In this document: piece after piece, positions 10,323-22,087 of the stretch
How positions within the stretch are numbered: the first letter of the stretch is position 1
How the letters are laid out: each line of letters begins with the position of its first letter
DNA from: Siphonodentalium dalli
Taxonomy: Eukaryota; Mollusca; Scaphopoda; Gadilida; Siphonodentaliidae
DNA length: 64,000 bases
Direction: 5' to 3'
NCBI GenBank assembly: GCA_032622095.1
Contig: CP136069.1
Span: 105,554,278-105,618,277, forward strand
Position numbers and translations under genes: made by a program
Notes under the pieces: model-generated
Database searches by the model: none
Told to the model about the DNA's origin: nothing
Seen by the model: the letters and a program-made list of their open reading frames with translations, nothing else

Positions 10323-11557
10323 TGCACATATATATATATATCTTTATTTCCTCCAAAACTGAAGATTCGATATACATTGTATAATTAATCATATCATTTG
10401 GTACATACAAATGGAACAAATGAAACAGGAAATGTAACTAAGAAGAATGATACGATAGAATATGCAACTTACAGTATTAATGAGTTGGCGAACGCCGCCA
10501 GGAACAACTGAGAATCGATCTGCTCAATAAATAGGCTACATAAGCTGGCATGAAAATACAAAAAACGCTATGTACAAGGATAGATAGCCTTCGTGTCAAC
10601 ATCACATATACCTTTACATATAACCATAAGAAAAGACCGGCACGAGAGCAATCAACGGAGGAAAAGAATATCATTCGAATTATAGGTACATGAACACGAG
10701 CTTACATATGTCAGAGACCACATCAACAAACACACACCCTCTCGACCACACCCGTACGTATACACGATCGCAAACACACACAATCGTACATACATACGCT
10801 ATGGTGTACTATCACAACAACACTCAATACGAGCATATCGGTGCAGTTTTCCCCACATGTCCACAAACACATATATTCAAACCAACCCACAAACATCAGA
10901 CAAATACATCTGGAAGACACACAAACGCCAATGCCTTTGTGCAGTCTTACCGACTCTGAGCCGACCATTTCCCCAGCACCACTCATGTATATATTTTACT
11001 CATGTTTATTTATTTTGTCGCGTCTTCGGATTCTATGGGCAGGACAGAAGGTGGTACATTTATATGCGACTTGGGGTGTGTCAGCATATACATTGTAAAC
11101 AATGCATCCGCGTGTATATGCATGCACAACCATACATACACTTACTTAAACCAACATACGACTATAGTATGAATTTAAATCTTGCATGTGCATGTACACA
11201 CCATGCAGCAACATATATCAGTCAGGTGTGTTGGCACTTATGAGGCGCGTGCATGATCATGTACATCCAGAACTATACACTTACTCAAAGGACCACATGG
11301 TTATCATATAACACAAGATGTTTGGTCGTTTTCGTTATCGGATACAGCCCATATACGGGAAAGCAATGAGAAGGAGTATCAAATTTGTGACAAAAATGTT
11401 GATATTGTGTCTGGAGATATGTCGCTCAATTATTCACGTGATTATTGGTGTTGACGCGCGAACTTAGTTACAATTGCTATTTGGTAGCTACTCCACATGT
11501 GGTTGGCCAGCTTTACAAAGAAGTTGATAAGCATGAGTTCAATTTGAATGGGACCCT
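10323..11557 (-). mobile_element. LINE 3' end (truncated), same lineage as 22421-27563
   Basis: Near-identical to 22421-22800 and 26139-26838. On the minus strand it starts at 11557 within the last codons of ORF2 (stop at about 11442), runs through an AT-rich 3' UTR and ends at 'ggaggaaataaagatatata' (10350-10325) with AATAAA and an AT tail. The same tail closes the plus-strand LINE at 22062-22087. It abuts repeat R at the same R position as the other copy, which suggests segmental duplication of a block and not two independent insertions. Confidence 0.75.
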
Positions 11558-11586
11558 CCAATTCCAACACAGGGTATATAGGAACA

Positions 11587-12530
11587 ATGAAAGGCAAAAA
11601 TAAACAAAAACAACAAAAACCTCCAAAACAGAATGTGAAAACCTGTGACCCAAACAAGGATGTCACTGATTCTAAAATAAATTCTGACGAAAATTCAAAT
11701 TCCTCACATGATGATGTTAACTCGCCACTCGAAGAAAGTGTTAATGCGACGGCGGAACCTGAGTCAAAACCAACTGAAACTGATGACCGCATAGAGTCAA
11801 AGTGTATGGACAAACTGAATATAAAAGTAAACAAATTCTCACGAGAGATTGCCGGTCTTTTCCAGACTTCACCACTCATACTATGAATGGAATTAATAAT
11901 AGATTAAACCACATGTACAACCAACAGCAGATGTTTAATCAACAGTTACTTACTGCTAGTCCCAACACAGTTGTTACCAGCAGCCCAATCAACCAGGACA
12001 CTAAGTCCTATAACTCTATTCCAGTTGACGACTTCGAGGAGTCGTACATCGACCGCACATATGCTGAGGTCACTCGAAATGTAAATACAGGACAAGGCAA
12101 TAATTCGAGAGAGAGAAATAACACAAACACTACTAATCAAAAGCGACCACCAACGACTTATAAAAATGACGACAATCTCCAACAACGTCGCCCTAACGTT
12201 CAACACCACAGGAGACACAGGTCGCGACGCCACCAAGTGATAGTCAGACGGATAATTCAATGCGCAGCAAACACAACACGCCGATAAATAGAATCCGAGT
12301 ATTTGTCGGTAACTTGCGCGACAGTGTTACTCCAGAAGCAATTCAGGACTATCTCACCGGCGTTCGCTTCTCAATTGTTCGCATGATGCATAGTAGAAAA
12401 GAACATACTGTTTCTGCCAGAACAAATATACACGAAGATGACATGACAAAAGTAATCAATAAGAACTTCTGACCGCGTCAAGTATTCTGTCGGCTCTGGC
12501 TTTCTCAAAATGATTTCGATAGACGACAAA
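11587..12530 (+). pseudogene. LINE ORF1 remnant (RRM-like C terminus)
   Basis: Three consecutive frames give a basic, Lys/Gln-rich N terminus (from ATG 11587, 'MKGKNKQKQQKPPKQ'), an acidic Ser/Asn-rich stretch, an Asn/Gln-rich middle (11880-12000) and an Arg/His-rich segment. The last part, 'NRIRVFVGNLRDSVTPEAIQ' (from 12290), looks like the RRM-type fold found in ORF1 proteins of Jockey/I/CR1-group LINEs. A following segment, 'SARTNIHEDD' then 'NKNF', stop and 'PRQVFCRLW', agrees with that comparison. Frameshifts near 11870 and 12260 and a stop at 12470-12472 disable it. ORF1 proteins coat LINE RNA. No matching ORF2 follows, so which LINE it came from is unknown. 12531-12772 shows nothing. 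Confidence 0.55.
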
Positions 12531-12772
12531 ACCCAGTGTAATGGGAATTGAACATATAATTATGTCATATGGGTTATGCTACTCTGGCTTCTTTTTCTTG
12601 TTATTTCGGCCAATTTGGCCGGTTACTTCATGTGACTTTTTCATCTGACGTGTGTGTCGGATAATTGATCTGGAGGATTTATGTAAATGTTAGCCCAAAC
12701 TACATTTCCAAGTAACGATGGTTTTGTTGTTTATTTTGAGGAATAATACCGCGTTAGATGAATTCAGCCCAA

Positions 12773-13365
12773 ATATGTTAACAGTTGTCGTGTCAAACAT
12801 TCGGCAGTAGGTTAGCGTTATTTAGTATTTGTGGATGTCCTTTAACATGGGGAAAATAGACTACTGAGCTTGAACGAGCATGTGAATTTGTCGTTTTTAA
12901 TGTACAGCAACTTGATAATCAATAACAGAGGCATTCTCTGTCAAATAAGGTCGCTCTATTTACGGTATTAATTGCGGAACTTTCTAAAGTAAACAACGCG
13001 TAAACGGATACATACGGTAAATTATAGAATGTGCCGGAATCGGCCTAATCGCCCCATGGCCAACTCGCCCAGTCGACGTGTGTCAATTCGGTACCTACTA
13101 TAACATGTACCCGAGTCCGATTCGGAATAAAAGATGTATACGGGTGTTATATAGCGTTTGGTCCGTTGTTTCTCAATGAATATTATTGAAATTTGGTGTA
13201 TATGTCCGGGCTGGGACATGGAATACAACAACGTTTGAATTGTTTTTAAATTTACAAATTTGTTGATTTTATTCAATTTTTTTTCGTTCTGAAAACACAC
13301 TATAAAGTGTATATAATATAATAACGAACACGAGACATACATAATTTATAAACTGTTAACAAAAG
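12773..13365 (+). repeat. 593-bp tandem unit, copy 1
   Basis: Begins 'atatgttaacagttgtcg' and is repeated immediately by 13366-13958 with only a handful of differences. It has no coding sequence: the matching 106-codon minus-strand frames in both copies show no known motif. Confidence 0.95.
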
Positions 13366-13958
13366 ATATGTTAACAGTTGTCGTGTCAAACATTCGGCAG
13401 TAGGTTAGCGTTATTTAGTATTTGTGGATGTCCTTTAACATGGGGAAAATAGACTACTGAGCTTGAACCAGCATGTGAATTTGTCGTTTTTAATGTACAG
13501 CAACTTGATAATCAATAACAGAGGCATTCTCTGTCAAATAAGGTCGCTCTATTTACGGTATTAATTGCGGAACTTTCTAAAGTAAACAACGCGTAAACGG
13601 ATACATACGGTAAATTATAGAATGTGCCGGAATCGGCCTAATCGCCCCATGGTCAACTCGCCCAGTCGACGTGTGTCAATTCGGTACCTACTATAACATG
13701 TACCCGAGTCCGATTCGGAATAAAAGATGTATACGGGTGTTATATAGCGTTTGGTCCGTTGTTTCTCAATGAATATTATTGAAATTTGGTGTATATGTCC
13801 GGGCTGGGACATGGAATACAACAACGTTTGAATTGTTTTTAAATTTACAAATTTGTTGATTTTATTCATTTTTTTTTCGTTCTGAAAACACACTATAAAG
13901 TGTATATAATATAATAACGAACACGAGACATACATAATTTATAAACTGTTAACAAAAG
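13366..13958 (+). repeat. 593-bp tandem unit, copy 2
   Basis: Same sequence as copy 1, offset by exactly 593 bases. Visible differences include g/c in 'gaac(g/c)agc', c/t in 'atgg(c/t)caac' and one base in a T-run. The near identity indicates a recent duplication or an assembly duplication. Confidence 0.95.
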
Positions 13959-14215
13959 ATATCAAATTCAATACATGACAAAGATGACTCAGTGGACTTT
14001 ATAAAGTGAACATAAAAACATTGAGGTAAGAATCTTTTTAAGGAATGCAACTTTATTTAATGATAATAAACACATAAATTAAAATAACAAACATGAGACA
14101 TACATGATTTATAAACTGTTAACAAAAGATATCAAACTCAATACATGACAAAGATGACTCAGTGAAGTTTATAAAGTGAACATAAAAATATTAAGGTAAG
14201 AATCTTTTTAAGCAT
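13913..14215 (+). repeat. 170-bp offset tandem duplication
   Basis: 'gagacatacat(a/g)atttataa' through 'aggtaagaatctttttaag' occurs at about 13913-14045 and again at 14083-14215. The first copy overlaps the end of the 593-bp unit, so the locus has undergone successive duplications. Confidence 0.85.
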
Positions 14216-15649
14216 TACTAAACCGTTTAGCACAGACCACAGTCCACTTCACTCATCCGATCATCACCAAACTTCATATTTATCTTGATATTGATCTATC
14301 AGATGAGAGCTATCAAATATTTTTTTAATTTCATAGGAAAAAATGGTCGCCAGCGGCCATATTGCATTTACGTTATATTTTATCGCGTCATGTCGATATC
14401 TAGTATTACTTAGAAATTTCACCTTTCCAGATTCATAATTGCTCCATTGACTGTAACAGATGAAATTATTCCCCTCTTCGGATAGAGTGTCACTGAAACT
14501 TTATTTTGTCAGACTGTCTGTATAATCACTGATTATATATGGCAATAATCTGTAATAAGATGTAGCACTATTTTATTTTATATTTAAATGCAGTGCTGTT
14601 TTTATACATCAATTCTAATCCCCCTAGATCATCATGTGATCGATCATACATCGCGCGAGGACCTGGTTGAATTAAGGGGGGTTTTATGGATCACTTCTGT
14701 CCTCAAGCTAGATTAGACTTATGACATTTAATGGCATGTTTCTAACGTGGAGGGTTAGATATGCTTGAGAAACCACCACTCTTTAATTCACACCAAGTTC
14801 TCAGCTGTCATGTTCGGATATTAGAACCCATAGCCATGATATATGGTTTATTTTGTGTATACTAGTAATATAGTTATTTTCAGTACCTTTATATACCAGT
14901 ACTGTGTATAACAATGCATATAAATTAATCCATGTATACATGTATATTGATTCAACGGATTCAGTGGTTTTGTCCATCAGTCTATCAAATTTGCGGGGAA
15001 AACATGGCCACAAGCAGTACACCCTGCTAAATTTCGAATTTGAATCAATTGGCGCACCCTGCAGCCAGCTTTTATTGGAGAACTTTTTCTTATGTGGATA
15101 TTTTGGGTCACCGCTAGATGTGAGCCATATTTTGTTCTCAAACTGTCCTTGTGAAGACATCACTGCCAGCGGTGATCTTCAATTTTACTATTTTTATGGC
15201 TAAATAATTTGGTTGATCCTACAGACTCCACAATTGTACAATTCCACAATTATCTTCTGGATAACCAGGGTGAGAGTAATCTAATTTTCCCGAATTTCGT
15301 TAAAAAACATTACCACAGGCAGCAATTTGGTATCTTACTCTTTGATCCTCTTTTGCATGACTGAATTGTTTAGCAACTGTACAGACATATCCCTCATCTG
15401 GTTTTTATATACATGTATATCTCTTCATGCGGATAGCCAGTATTACGTAGGTACTTCAACTTTCTGCATTCCTGTCATCATTTGAAATATAAAAATTTAC
15501 CTGATACATGCACCCTTCAAAATTTGTTTCGTCGTATCTATTTTAATGACCCGTATGGTAATATTGATACAGATATATTTGTCAAACATTTCTTTGTACA
15601 ATATACAGGTATTTAGTTTGTAACTAAATCTAGAAATATATAATAGTAG
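14216..15649. other. Noncoding, no gene seen
   Basis: AT-rich sequence with no frame having recognisable motifs. Overlapping antisense frames around 14800-15200 look like chance. No repeat structure was recognised. Confidence 0.6.
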
Positions 15650-16147
15650 CTCGTGGACCCCACTTCGTCCGGGATGTTCCCCTCTGATTTTCGGAGAAAT
15701 GCGCGATTTAACCTTGAATTGACTATTTTAAAAGTGAAGGTCATGTCGGGGTCACGATTTGACCCGTCCAAAACACTCCCCGGACAAAAGTCACGACAAA
15801 AGTACCCGTCGAAATCCGCCCGGCTTTATACCCGATTTGACCTTGAATTGACAATTTTGAATGTCAAGATCAGGTCAGGGTCATGATTTGACCCACCCGA
15901 AACACTCCTGGGACAAAAGTAACAGTAGGTATCAAATTTCGTTGAAATACTTCCGTTTTACCAGATTTGACCTTGAATTGATCTTTTTGAATGTCAAAGT
16001 CAGGTCGGGATCAAGATTTGACCCGTCCAAAATACTCCCTGGAAATAATTTCCCCTAGGTATCAAATTTCGTCAAATCTGTCCGGCAGTTTTCCCGGCCA
16101 TAGCTAACAGACAAACAGACAGACAAATGTCCAAAATATATATTAAA
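15650..16147 (-). mobile_element. Non-autonomous Helitron
   Basis: The minus-strand 5' end is at 16147 ('atatattttggacatttgtc', degraded start) and the 3' hairpin family 'acttcgtccggg' is at 15660. The terminal CTAG is mutated to CTCG (15650-15653). The body has three ~125-bp modules, each with 'gaccttgaattga' and 'tcacgatttgacccgtccaa'. It directly abuts the next Helitron. Confidence 0.6.
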
Positions 16148-16530
16148 CTAGCTGATGTACTCGACTTCGTTCGGGCTAGTTAGGGATTTTTTTTGTGATC
16201 GCCTCCATCTGGACAGTACCCAGTATATACAGCGTCTGGCCAAACTATTGTTCAATTGGTCCAGAAACATGCCTATATCAGCACGTTCGAGAACATGGTC
16301 CCACGTGAAATTGGACCCGTCCATATTGCTCCCGGGATCGAAGTAGTCCTACACACAAATTTTTAGTCGGATCGGTCAAGGTCCAGAAACATGCCTATGA
16401 GCGAGGTCAAGTTGACACGTTAAATACCAAATTCGAGCAGTGTTAGAGTCTATAACACATACACACATGCATTCACGCATACACACATACATACATACAT
16501 ACAGACAGGTGTTTCAAAATGTATAATCGA
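16148..16530 (-). mobile_element. Non-autonomous Helitron
   Basis: CTAG at 16148-16151 follows the 'gacttcgttcgggc' hairpin arm. The minus-strand 5' end TCGATTATACATTTTGAAAC lies at 16530, next to a CATA microsatellite (16455-16500). The body differs from the previous copy, but the end structure is the same. Confidence 0.55.
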
Positions 16531-16637
16531 TAGCTACAACAATTCTATGTTAGATAGTTCACGGCCGACCTGATGCATCCATCTTAGTTTTCTTGTACCT
16601 CATTGTACTCATGTTGTATATCTTACTGTAATTGACA

Positions 16638-17149
16638 ATGTCACATGCACAGATAGCTATAGCCACTTGGAATTGTACTGGTCTTTCGGCATCAGCTGAT
16701 TCCATATCCGGTGCCTACTTAAATGACATGATTCACGAGAGGAACATAGATATATGAGGTATCAGTGAACATTGGCTGCACGAACACAACTCTCATATAC
16801 TCGAACCTATGCTAGTCAACTACAAATGTCACATTGTGTGTGATTTCTCTCAAAGGCTACCCCATCAGCGGGAGAGACATAAAGGTGGCGTGGCCCTTAT
16901 ATGGAAAGAAGTTCTAGACCCCTATGTATCAACCATACAAATTGATGACGATAGAATTTGTGGTATCCAAGTTGAATTACCTGATGCAGATTACCTATAC
17001 ATATTCCAAGTGTATCTACCATCAACCATCATACAGACGAATTTCATCATACCATCTATATACAAGCACTCGGTGATATCATAGATACTTACTTTTCTCT
17101 TGGTCATGTTATTATCATGGGCGATTTCAACTGTACTCTTTCAAGATCA
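16638..17149 (+). pseudogene. LINE endonuclease domain, N-terminal part
   Basis: Starts at ATG 16638 and shows the APE-type opening 'IAIATWNCTGL' (catalytic Asn), then 'GISEHWL' with the catalytic Glu, although a TGA at 16755-16757 sits just before it. 'KGGVALIWK' (near 16885) and 'MGDFNCTLS' (17117, catalytic Asp/Asn) follow. A frameshift lies between about 17040 and 17110. The domain would nick target DNA for target-primed reverse transcription. It stops at the hAT insertion and resumes at 18341. The disablements show the copy is dead independently of the hAT. Confidence 0.8.
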
Positions 17150-17157
17150 CGTCCGCG

Positions 17158-18332
17158 CAGGGATGTGGCTAGAGGGGGGGGGTGTGGGGGGGGGGGTGTC
17201 TCACCCCCCCAGCAGAGAGCTATATTTTCAATAGTTGGAAATTTCATACCTGCCACAACGAAATTCCACACCAACAATAGGTTGAAAATGTTCTTGTAGT
17301 TTGATTATAAAACAATTTATTGGGGGAATTTATTGTTTTTCGACCAATATTTGCATATGTTCCTATTTTTTTGTCAAAAGTTTTGACAGAAATGGACATC
17401 AGTTGGAAATTTTCCAACCTTAGGGGGGGTAACAGGTTGGAAATATCCAACACTGGGAAAGCTTGTGTCCTGGTCCCTCCCCCGTGGCCAGTCAAAAACT
17501 TCTAGTTAATTTAAGAAAACAATATTGTCATACAATTGGTCAACATTGTCATTGGAATTGTCATCAGTTGGAAATTTTCCAAACTAAGTGGGGGTGTAGG
17601 GTTTGAAATTTCCAACAGTAGGAAGGCTTGAGGCTAGTCTAGATGTTAGGATTTTGCGATTTTCTTGTTCATATTTCAAAATTTTCGCACACCGGGCCGA
17701 ACCATGGTCGGCCCGGTGTGTCATTGCCCCATCCACATGGCCAATACAAAACTGCTAATTAGTTTAGCAAAACAATATTTTACTACATTTGGTCAAACTT
17801 GTAGACATAAATGGTCATCAGTTGAAGAATTTTCCAACCTGAGGGGGAGCATGAGGTTTGAAATTTCCAACACTAGGAAAGCTTCAGTTGAGGCCAGTCT
17901 AGATGATAGGATTTGCGATTTTCTTGTATATAGTTTTCAAAATGTTCTCACACCGGGCCAAACAACCATGGTCGGCCCGTGTTTCCTGGTCTGTTGTCGG
18001 TAGCTGTGTGCATTTGTCTGGAATTAGATCACTAGTTGTTTTTTGGAGGCAATTTTCAGGTTAAAATATCTTAATGTTTTCATACTGGGAAAATAGAAGC
18101 ATGGCTTATGAATATATAGGAAATTAGGCCTGAGCATGAGGTACAAGGGGGGGTGCAAATGGAATTATGCAAACAAACAGTTGTTGGTGCGATTTCGATT
18201 CAAGGGGGGGGGGTGCAAGTGGAATTATGCAAAAAGTTGTGTTGGTGTGATTCCGACTCAAGGGGGGGGGGTGCAGTTGGAAATTCCCAAGGTGGACACC
18301 CCCCCAACGGAGACCCTCTAGCCACATCCCTG
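17158..18332. mobile_element. hAT transposon, non-autonomous, with perfect 8-bp TSD
   Basis: The termini are a 19-bp perfect inverted repeat, CAGGGATGTGGCTAGAGGG, starting at 17158 and mirrored to end at 18332. It is flanked by the identical 8-bp CGTCCGCG (17150-17157 and 18333-18340). An 8-bp duplication with CAGGG-type ends is the hAT signature. The 1175-bp body has no transposase. It consists of about three ~280-bp subrepeats rich in palindromes ('ttggaaattttccaa') and G-runs. Relatives lie at 29216-30580. Confidence 0.9.
17686..17723. repeat. Long perfect hairpin inside hAT
   Basis: CACACCGGGCCGA, then a short ACCATGG loop, then TCGGCCCGGTGTG form a 13-bp GC-rich stem. Diverged versions occur at 17949-17982, 29582-29614 and 29842-29877, one per subrepeat. 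Confidence 0.85.
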
Positions 18333-18340
18333 CGTCCGCG

Positions 18341-21303
18341 AGACAACTCTCGAACCAAAACAGTTTGTACCAGTAAATGAAAGTAACCTTTGCGCTGGCA
18401 GAAAAGCAACTTTTGTTCCTGCCACTGGTGGCGAGGGCACGTCTATTGATTATGTGTTGTATTCACAGAGAGACATTTATATGACTCTCGTGCATGCTGA
18501 AATTATTGATGATGACGTTACTGATATGTCTAACCATAGACCAATTGTATGTTTATTCAGATGTGACATTCAAGCCGACAGTTCGAAACGGGGATCTAAC
18601 TCTACCCCCTTGTATAACTGGAAGAAATTTAGATCCTCACCAAACTTAATGAGTCAGTATAAATACACTCTAGCATCGCTTCTTCCACAAAGCTATAACA
18701 TAAATAGCAGAGGCGATGTAGACGCTCTTTATAATAATATTATTTCAGCTATTCAGCGAGCGTCGAGTGAAATAATTCCACAAAAAACATTCAAAATCCA
18801 CCTCAAACCGTTTTGGAACAGTCACTTGAAGGACTTGCACGCTCACATGACAACAAGCAGACGGAATTGGATCACTGCTGGTAGACCTCGGGAAGTGGAT
18901 AATGCTTTATATGTAGAATATAAGTCTAGAAAATGCGCCTTCAGACGGGAGTTTAGGCAATGCTGCAATCAACATTTGAGTGATCGTAGCAATGAGCTAG
19001 ACACCGCTGCTGAAGTAGATCAAGGTTCATTCTTTAAAATAATAAATTCTGGCGAAATTATGAGAATAGACCAAACAAGAATTTTGAATACAACGGGGCA
19101 ACTTTAAGAAATTCCTCAGAAATATCAGATGGGTGGGCCGACTACTTTGAGTCACTATACAAACCCTTGGTACACGATAGCTTTGACAAGAACCACCTTC
19201 AAATTGTGGACGACACCGTCGCAGACCTCGCCAATGGCCAATACTGTAAAACGGGAAGTAAATCTAAATATGTCACTGAACCTGTACTTGAAGATGAAGT
19301 CGAGAACTCGCTCAAAACACTCAACCTGAACAAAGCTTCGGGGTGGGATAATGTTTATAATGAACACTTGATCCTTGGTGGTACAACATTGATCAAATGC
19401 CTAACTGCACTATTGACGGGTATCATGATGTTTTCTCATATACCAGAACCGGCTAAGATTGGGATAATCGTTCCTCTGTACAAAGGAGGCAACAAACCCC
19501 GAAAGTTATTTGACAGCTATCGCGCGATAACCCTGCTCCCTGCCATTTACAAATTGCTCGAAAAAATAATTTTATTAAGACTAGAGTATCGTGTTCCTGA
19601 TATGATCAAAGTACATGCATTGCAACTCGGCTTCCAGAAGGGCATCAACTGTCTCATGGACTCGTTTCTTATATACGAATCTAAAGAATTTGCATCAGAA
19701 AACGACAGTAAGTTGTTCACATATTTCCTTGATGTCCAGAAGGCATTTGATACCGTGTGGATAAATGGTCTTCTCTATAAACTTCATCTCCTCGGTTTTT
19801 ATGAGAAAATATGGCTACTGTTTCATCAAATGCTTACAGGTACTTCTTGTCATGTAAAATATGGGAATTGTCAGTCCAGAAAATTTCAGATAGAGCAGGG
19901 AACAAAACAAGGGGGCGTCATTTCACCTCTGTTCTACATGCTCTTCGTTGATCAGCTCTTAACAGAGCTTGCAAATTCGGGAGCAGGACTAAATATGTTC
20001 TCTATAAATTGTTCATGCCCGGCACAAGCCGATGATATGACATTGATCTCTGTTTCGGAAAATGGCCTGCAGCACTTAATGAATATATGCACAAACTACA
20101 GTCGCAAATGGAGATATAAATATAATGAACAAAAGACAGTAGTTATTGTCTTCAATGAAAGCAAGAACGAGCACACTAAGGCTAGTTGTAATAGGGCGTG
20201 GACTCTTTGTGGAAAACAACTGTCTGAGGTAGAGAGTTTGGTTCACTTAGGCGTCCCTATACACAAGTTCAATCACAAAGGTAACCCATAGACGTAATAA
20301 AAACAAAACTCAGATATAGCTATTTCTCACTGTCGAACATAGGTATGTATGCAGGTGGTATAACCACAACAAGCAGTAGGAAATTATACACATCCATCGT
20401 TTTACCAAGGGGCCTCTTCGGATGCGAACTTCTGTGTGGTATGACTGATTCAGATATTTTGTCTCTGGAAAGAACGCACCGATTTTGTCTTAAAAAGATT
20501 CAAGGTCTTCATTATCAAACACGTACCAACATCGCAGAAGGGTTAATGGGTATCGGAAACGCTCAAAGTTTTATTGAAAAAAAGAAGCTCCTATTTTCAG
20601 CAGTTTGTGTACTCTCAGTACAGAGAAGGCAGCCAAATCTGTATTCTTGCTAAGGCTGCACTCTTTCTTCATAACTGGTGTTTCTAAGTATTCATTCATT
20701 GCCGACATTGCAGATATCATAGAGAGCCACCAGTTGATGCCATACCTTACCAATTATGTATCTCATAGTGATTTCCCAACAAAGCAGATTTTGAAAGGTA
20801 TAGTGCGCAAGGCAATTTCCGATTATACAGAATCCGAATGGGAAAGCGCGGCGAGCGACAAATCACTCCATCGCTTTCATAACATACACCCAAAGTTAAC
20901 TGACTCTCACCTGTGGCGTTGCTGTCGAAAATTCCCAAGACACAAAATAGCATACCTGACTGTGGCTGGAATCATAGCTTGTACTGTGTCCGTATCACTA
21001 ACTTGTAGCAAGTGTGGTGGGGATTACGATGATCTCCCCTTACATGTTATTATGAACTGCCCAGCGATTGCGAAATACCGCAATGATATATGGTATGAAC
21101 TGATGAATAAATTCGATATTCCATGTATTCTAAAACTTGATAGCCTCAGTCCAGATATCCAATTAAATGTTTTCCTCACTGCACGGCCAAGAGAATTGTT
21201 CGATATCGTTCGTGAAGCTGACGTGTTCACAGACTTCATGGTCTGTAGCACATATTGCCTGTGGCATGCTTATCACACAATTCAGACAAGAACCATACAT
21301 TGA
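18341..21303 (+). pseudogene. LINE ORF2: end of endonuclease, RT and CCHC tail
   Basis: After the hAT the reading resumes with 'IDYVLYSQRD' and 'MSNHRPIV' (SDHxPI-like endonuclease end, about 18530). RT motifs follow: 'NKASGWDNV' (19330), 'YRAITLLPAIYKLLEKI' (19520), 'FLDVQKAFDTVW' motif A (19727), 'GTKQGGVISPLFY' motif B (19900) and 'AQADDMTLIS' motif C (20025). In motif C the usual Tyr/Phe is Gln while both Asp remain. The thumb has 'LVHLGVPIH'. A C-terminal knuckle C-x2-C-x9-H-x4-C (CSKC...HVIMNC) lies near 21010-21062. Frames change near 19110-19165, 20290-20345 and 20605-20650, so the protein is broken into at least four pieces. Confidence 0.85.
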
Positions 21304-21479
21304 GTATGCATATATGCATCTGTTTACATACAGTCAATTAGTATAACTGTCTACATGTCTGTGTGTCAGTAGACTCCAGTATTCAAGCTGTGTATATATG
21401 TGCTTGTGTTTATACGCTTATAGCCTGCGGGTGGTCTGCTGTGTGTATGTGTGTGTGGCGATGGGCCATGCGTCTGTGC

Positions 21480-21568
21480 GATATATGTTTGTCTGCGCGC
21501 TGTGTGTGTATACTTATATGTATGTATGTGTGTATGTGTGTGTATGTATGTGTGTATGTATATGTATG

Positions 21569-21613
<45 letters not shown>

Positions 21614-21654
21614 ATGTATGTATGTGCATATATATGTGTGGGTATATGTGTGTA

Positions 21655-21697
<43 letters not shown>

Positions 21698-21737
21698 CTA
21701 TATATATAGCTATATATATATATATATATATATATAG
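21480..21737. repeat. Compound (TG/TATG/TA)n microsatellite
   Basis: Alternating GTGTAT, TATG and TA runs with two 'tatatagc' interruptions, located in the LINE 3' UTR. Long open frames here are pure Val/Cys/Tyr/Ile repeats and are not genes. Confidence 0.95.
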
Positions 21738-22072
21738 CACCGTGGCAGGTGAGCACATGTATGTGTATTGCTTGTATGTTTTATGCATGTGTGAATATCT
21801 GTCTGTGTGTGAGTATGGATATGTATGTGTGCATGCGTGCACATTGCATGTATTAGTGTGGGATTTGCATGTATGAGGGCGTGCGAGTATGTACGATGGG
21901 TGTCTGTAAGTATCAATATATACATGGGTGTATGTATGTGTGCGTATGGTTGCTGAGCTCTTAGCGACTATTCTTTGTTGTTATGTCCACTGTATATATG
22001 TTTACTGTTCTTGTATTATTTGAATTTCCTTTTGTAAATTTATATTATTCATAACTCTCCGTGAATGGAGGA

Positions 22073-22078
22073 AATAAA
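22073..22078 (+). promoter_or_regulatory. Polyadenylation signal of LINE
   Basis: AATAAA ten bases before the end of the LINE at the R junction. The same block in reverse complement closes the copy at 10325-10350. Confidence 0.65.
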
Positions 22079-22087
22079 GATATATAT

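Larger units (their letters stand above)
16560..22087 (+). mobile_element. Near full-length LINE (endonuclease + RT), broken
   Basis: Non-LTR retrotransposon with an APE endonuclease, reverse transcriptase and a C-terminal CCHC knuckle. A microsatellite-rich 3' UTR follows, then 'ggaggaaataaagatatata' at the end. The 5' limit is approximate. An hAT transposon splits the endonuclease (17158-18332). The 3' end abuts repeat R (from 22088), its apparent target. No ORF1 was recognised upstream. Confidence 0.8.

Noticed and set aside
10690-11243. His/Thr/Tyr-rich frames of up to 128 codons, also at 22417 and 26109
   Set aside because: They are antisense to a LINE 3' UTR and recur only because that UTR is repeated.
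13022-13935. 106-codon minus-strand frame present twice
   Set aside because: The repetition only reflects the 593-bp duplication. No family resemblance.
18124-18409. Pro/Gly-rich frames on both strands
   Set aside because: G-run and C-run translations inside the hAT element.
21363-21925. Several overlapping 70-158 codon frames rich in Tyr/Ile/Val/Cys/His
   Set aside because: They are translations of TA, TG and TATG microsatellite on both strands, with no codon-like composition.
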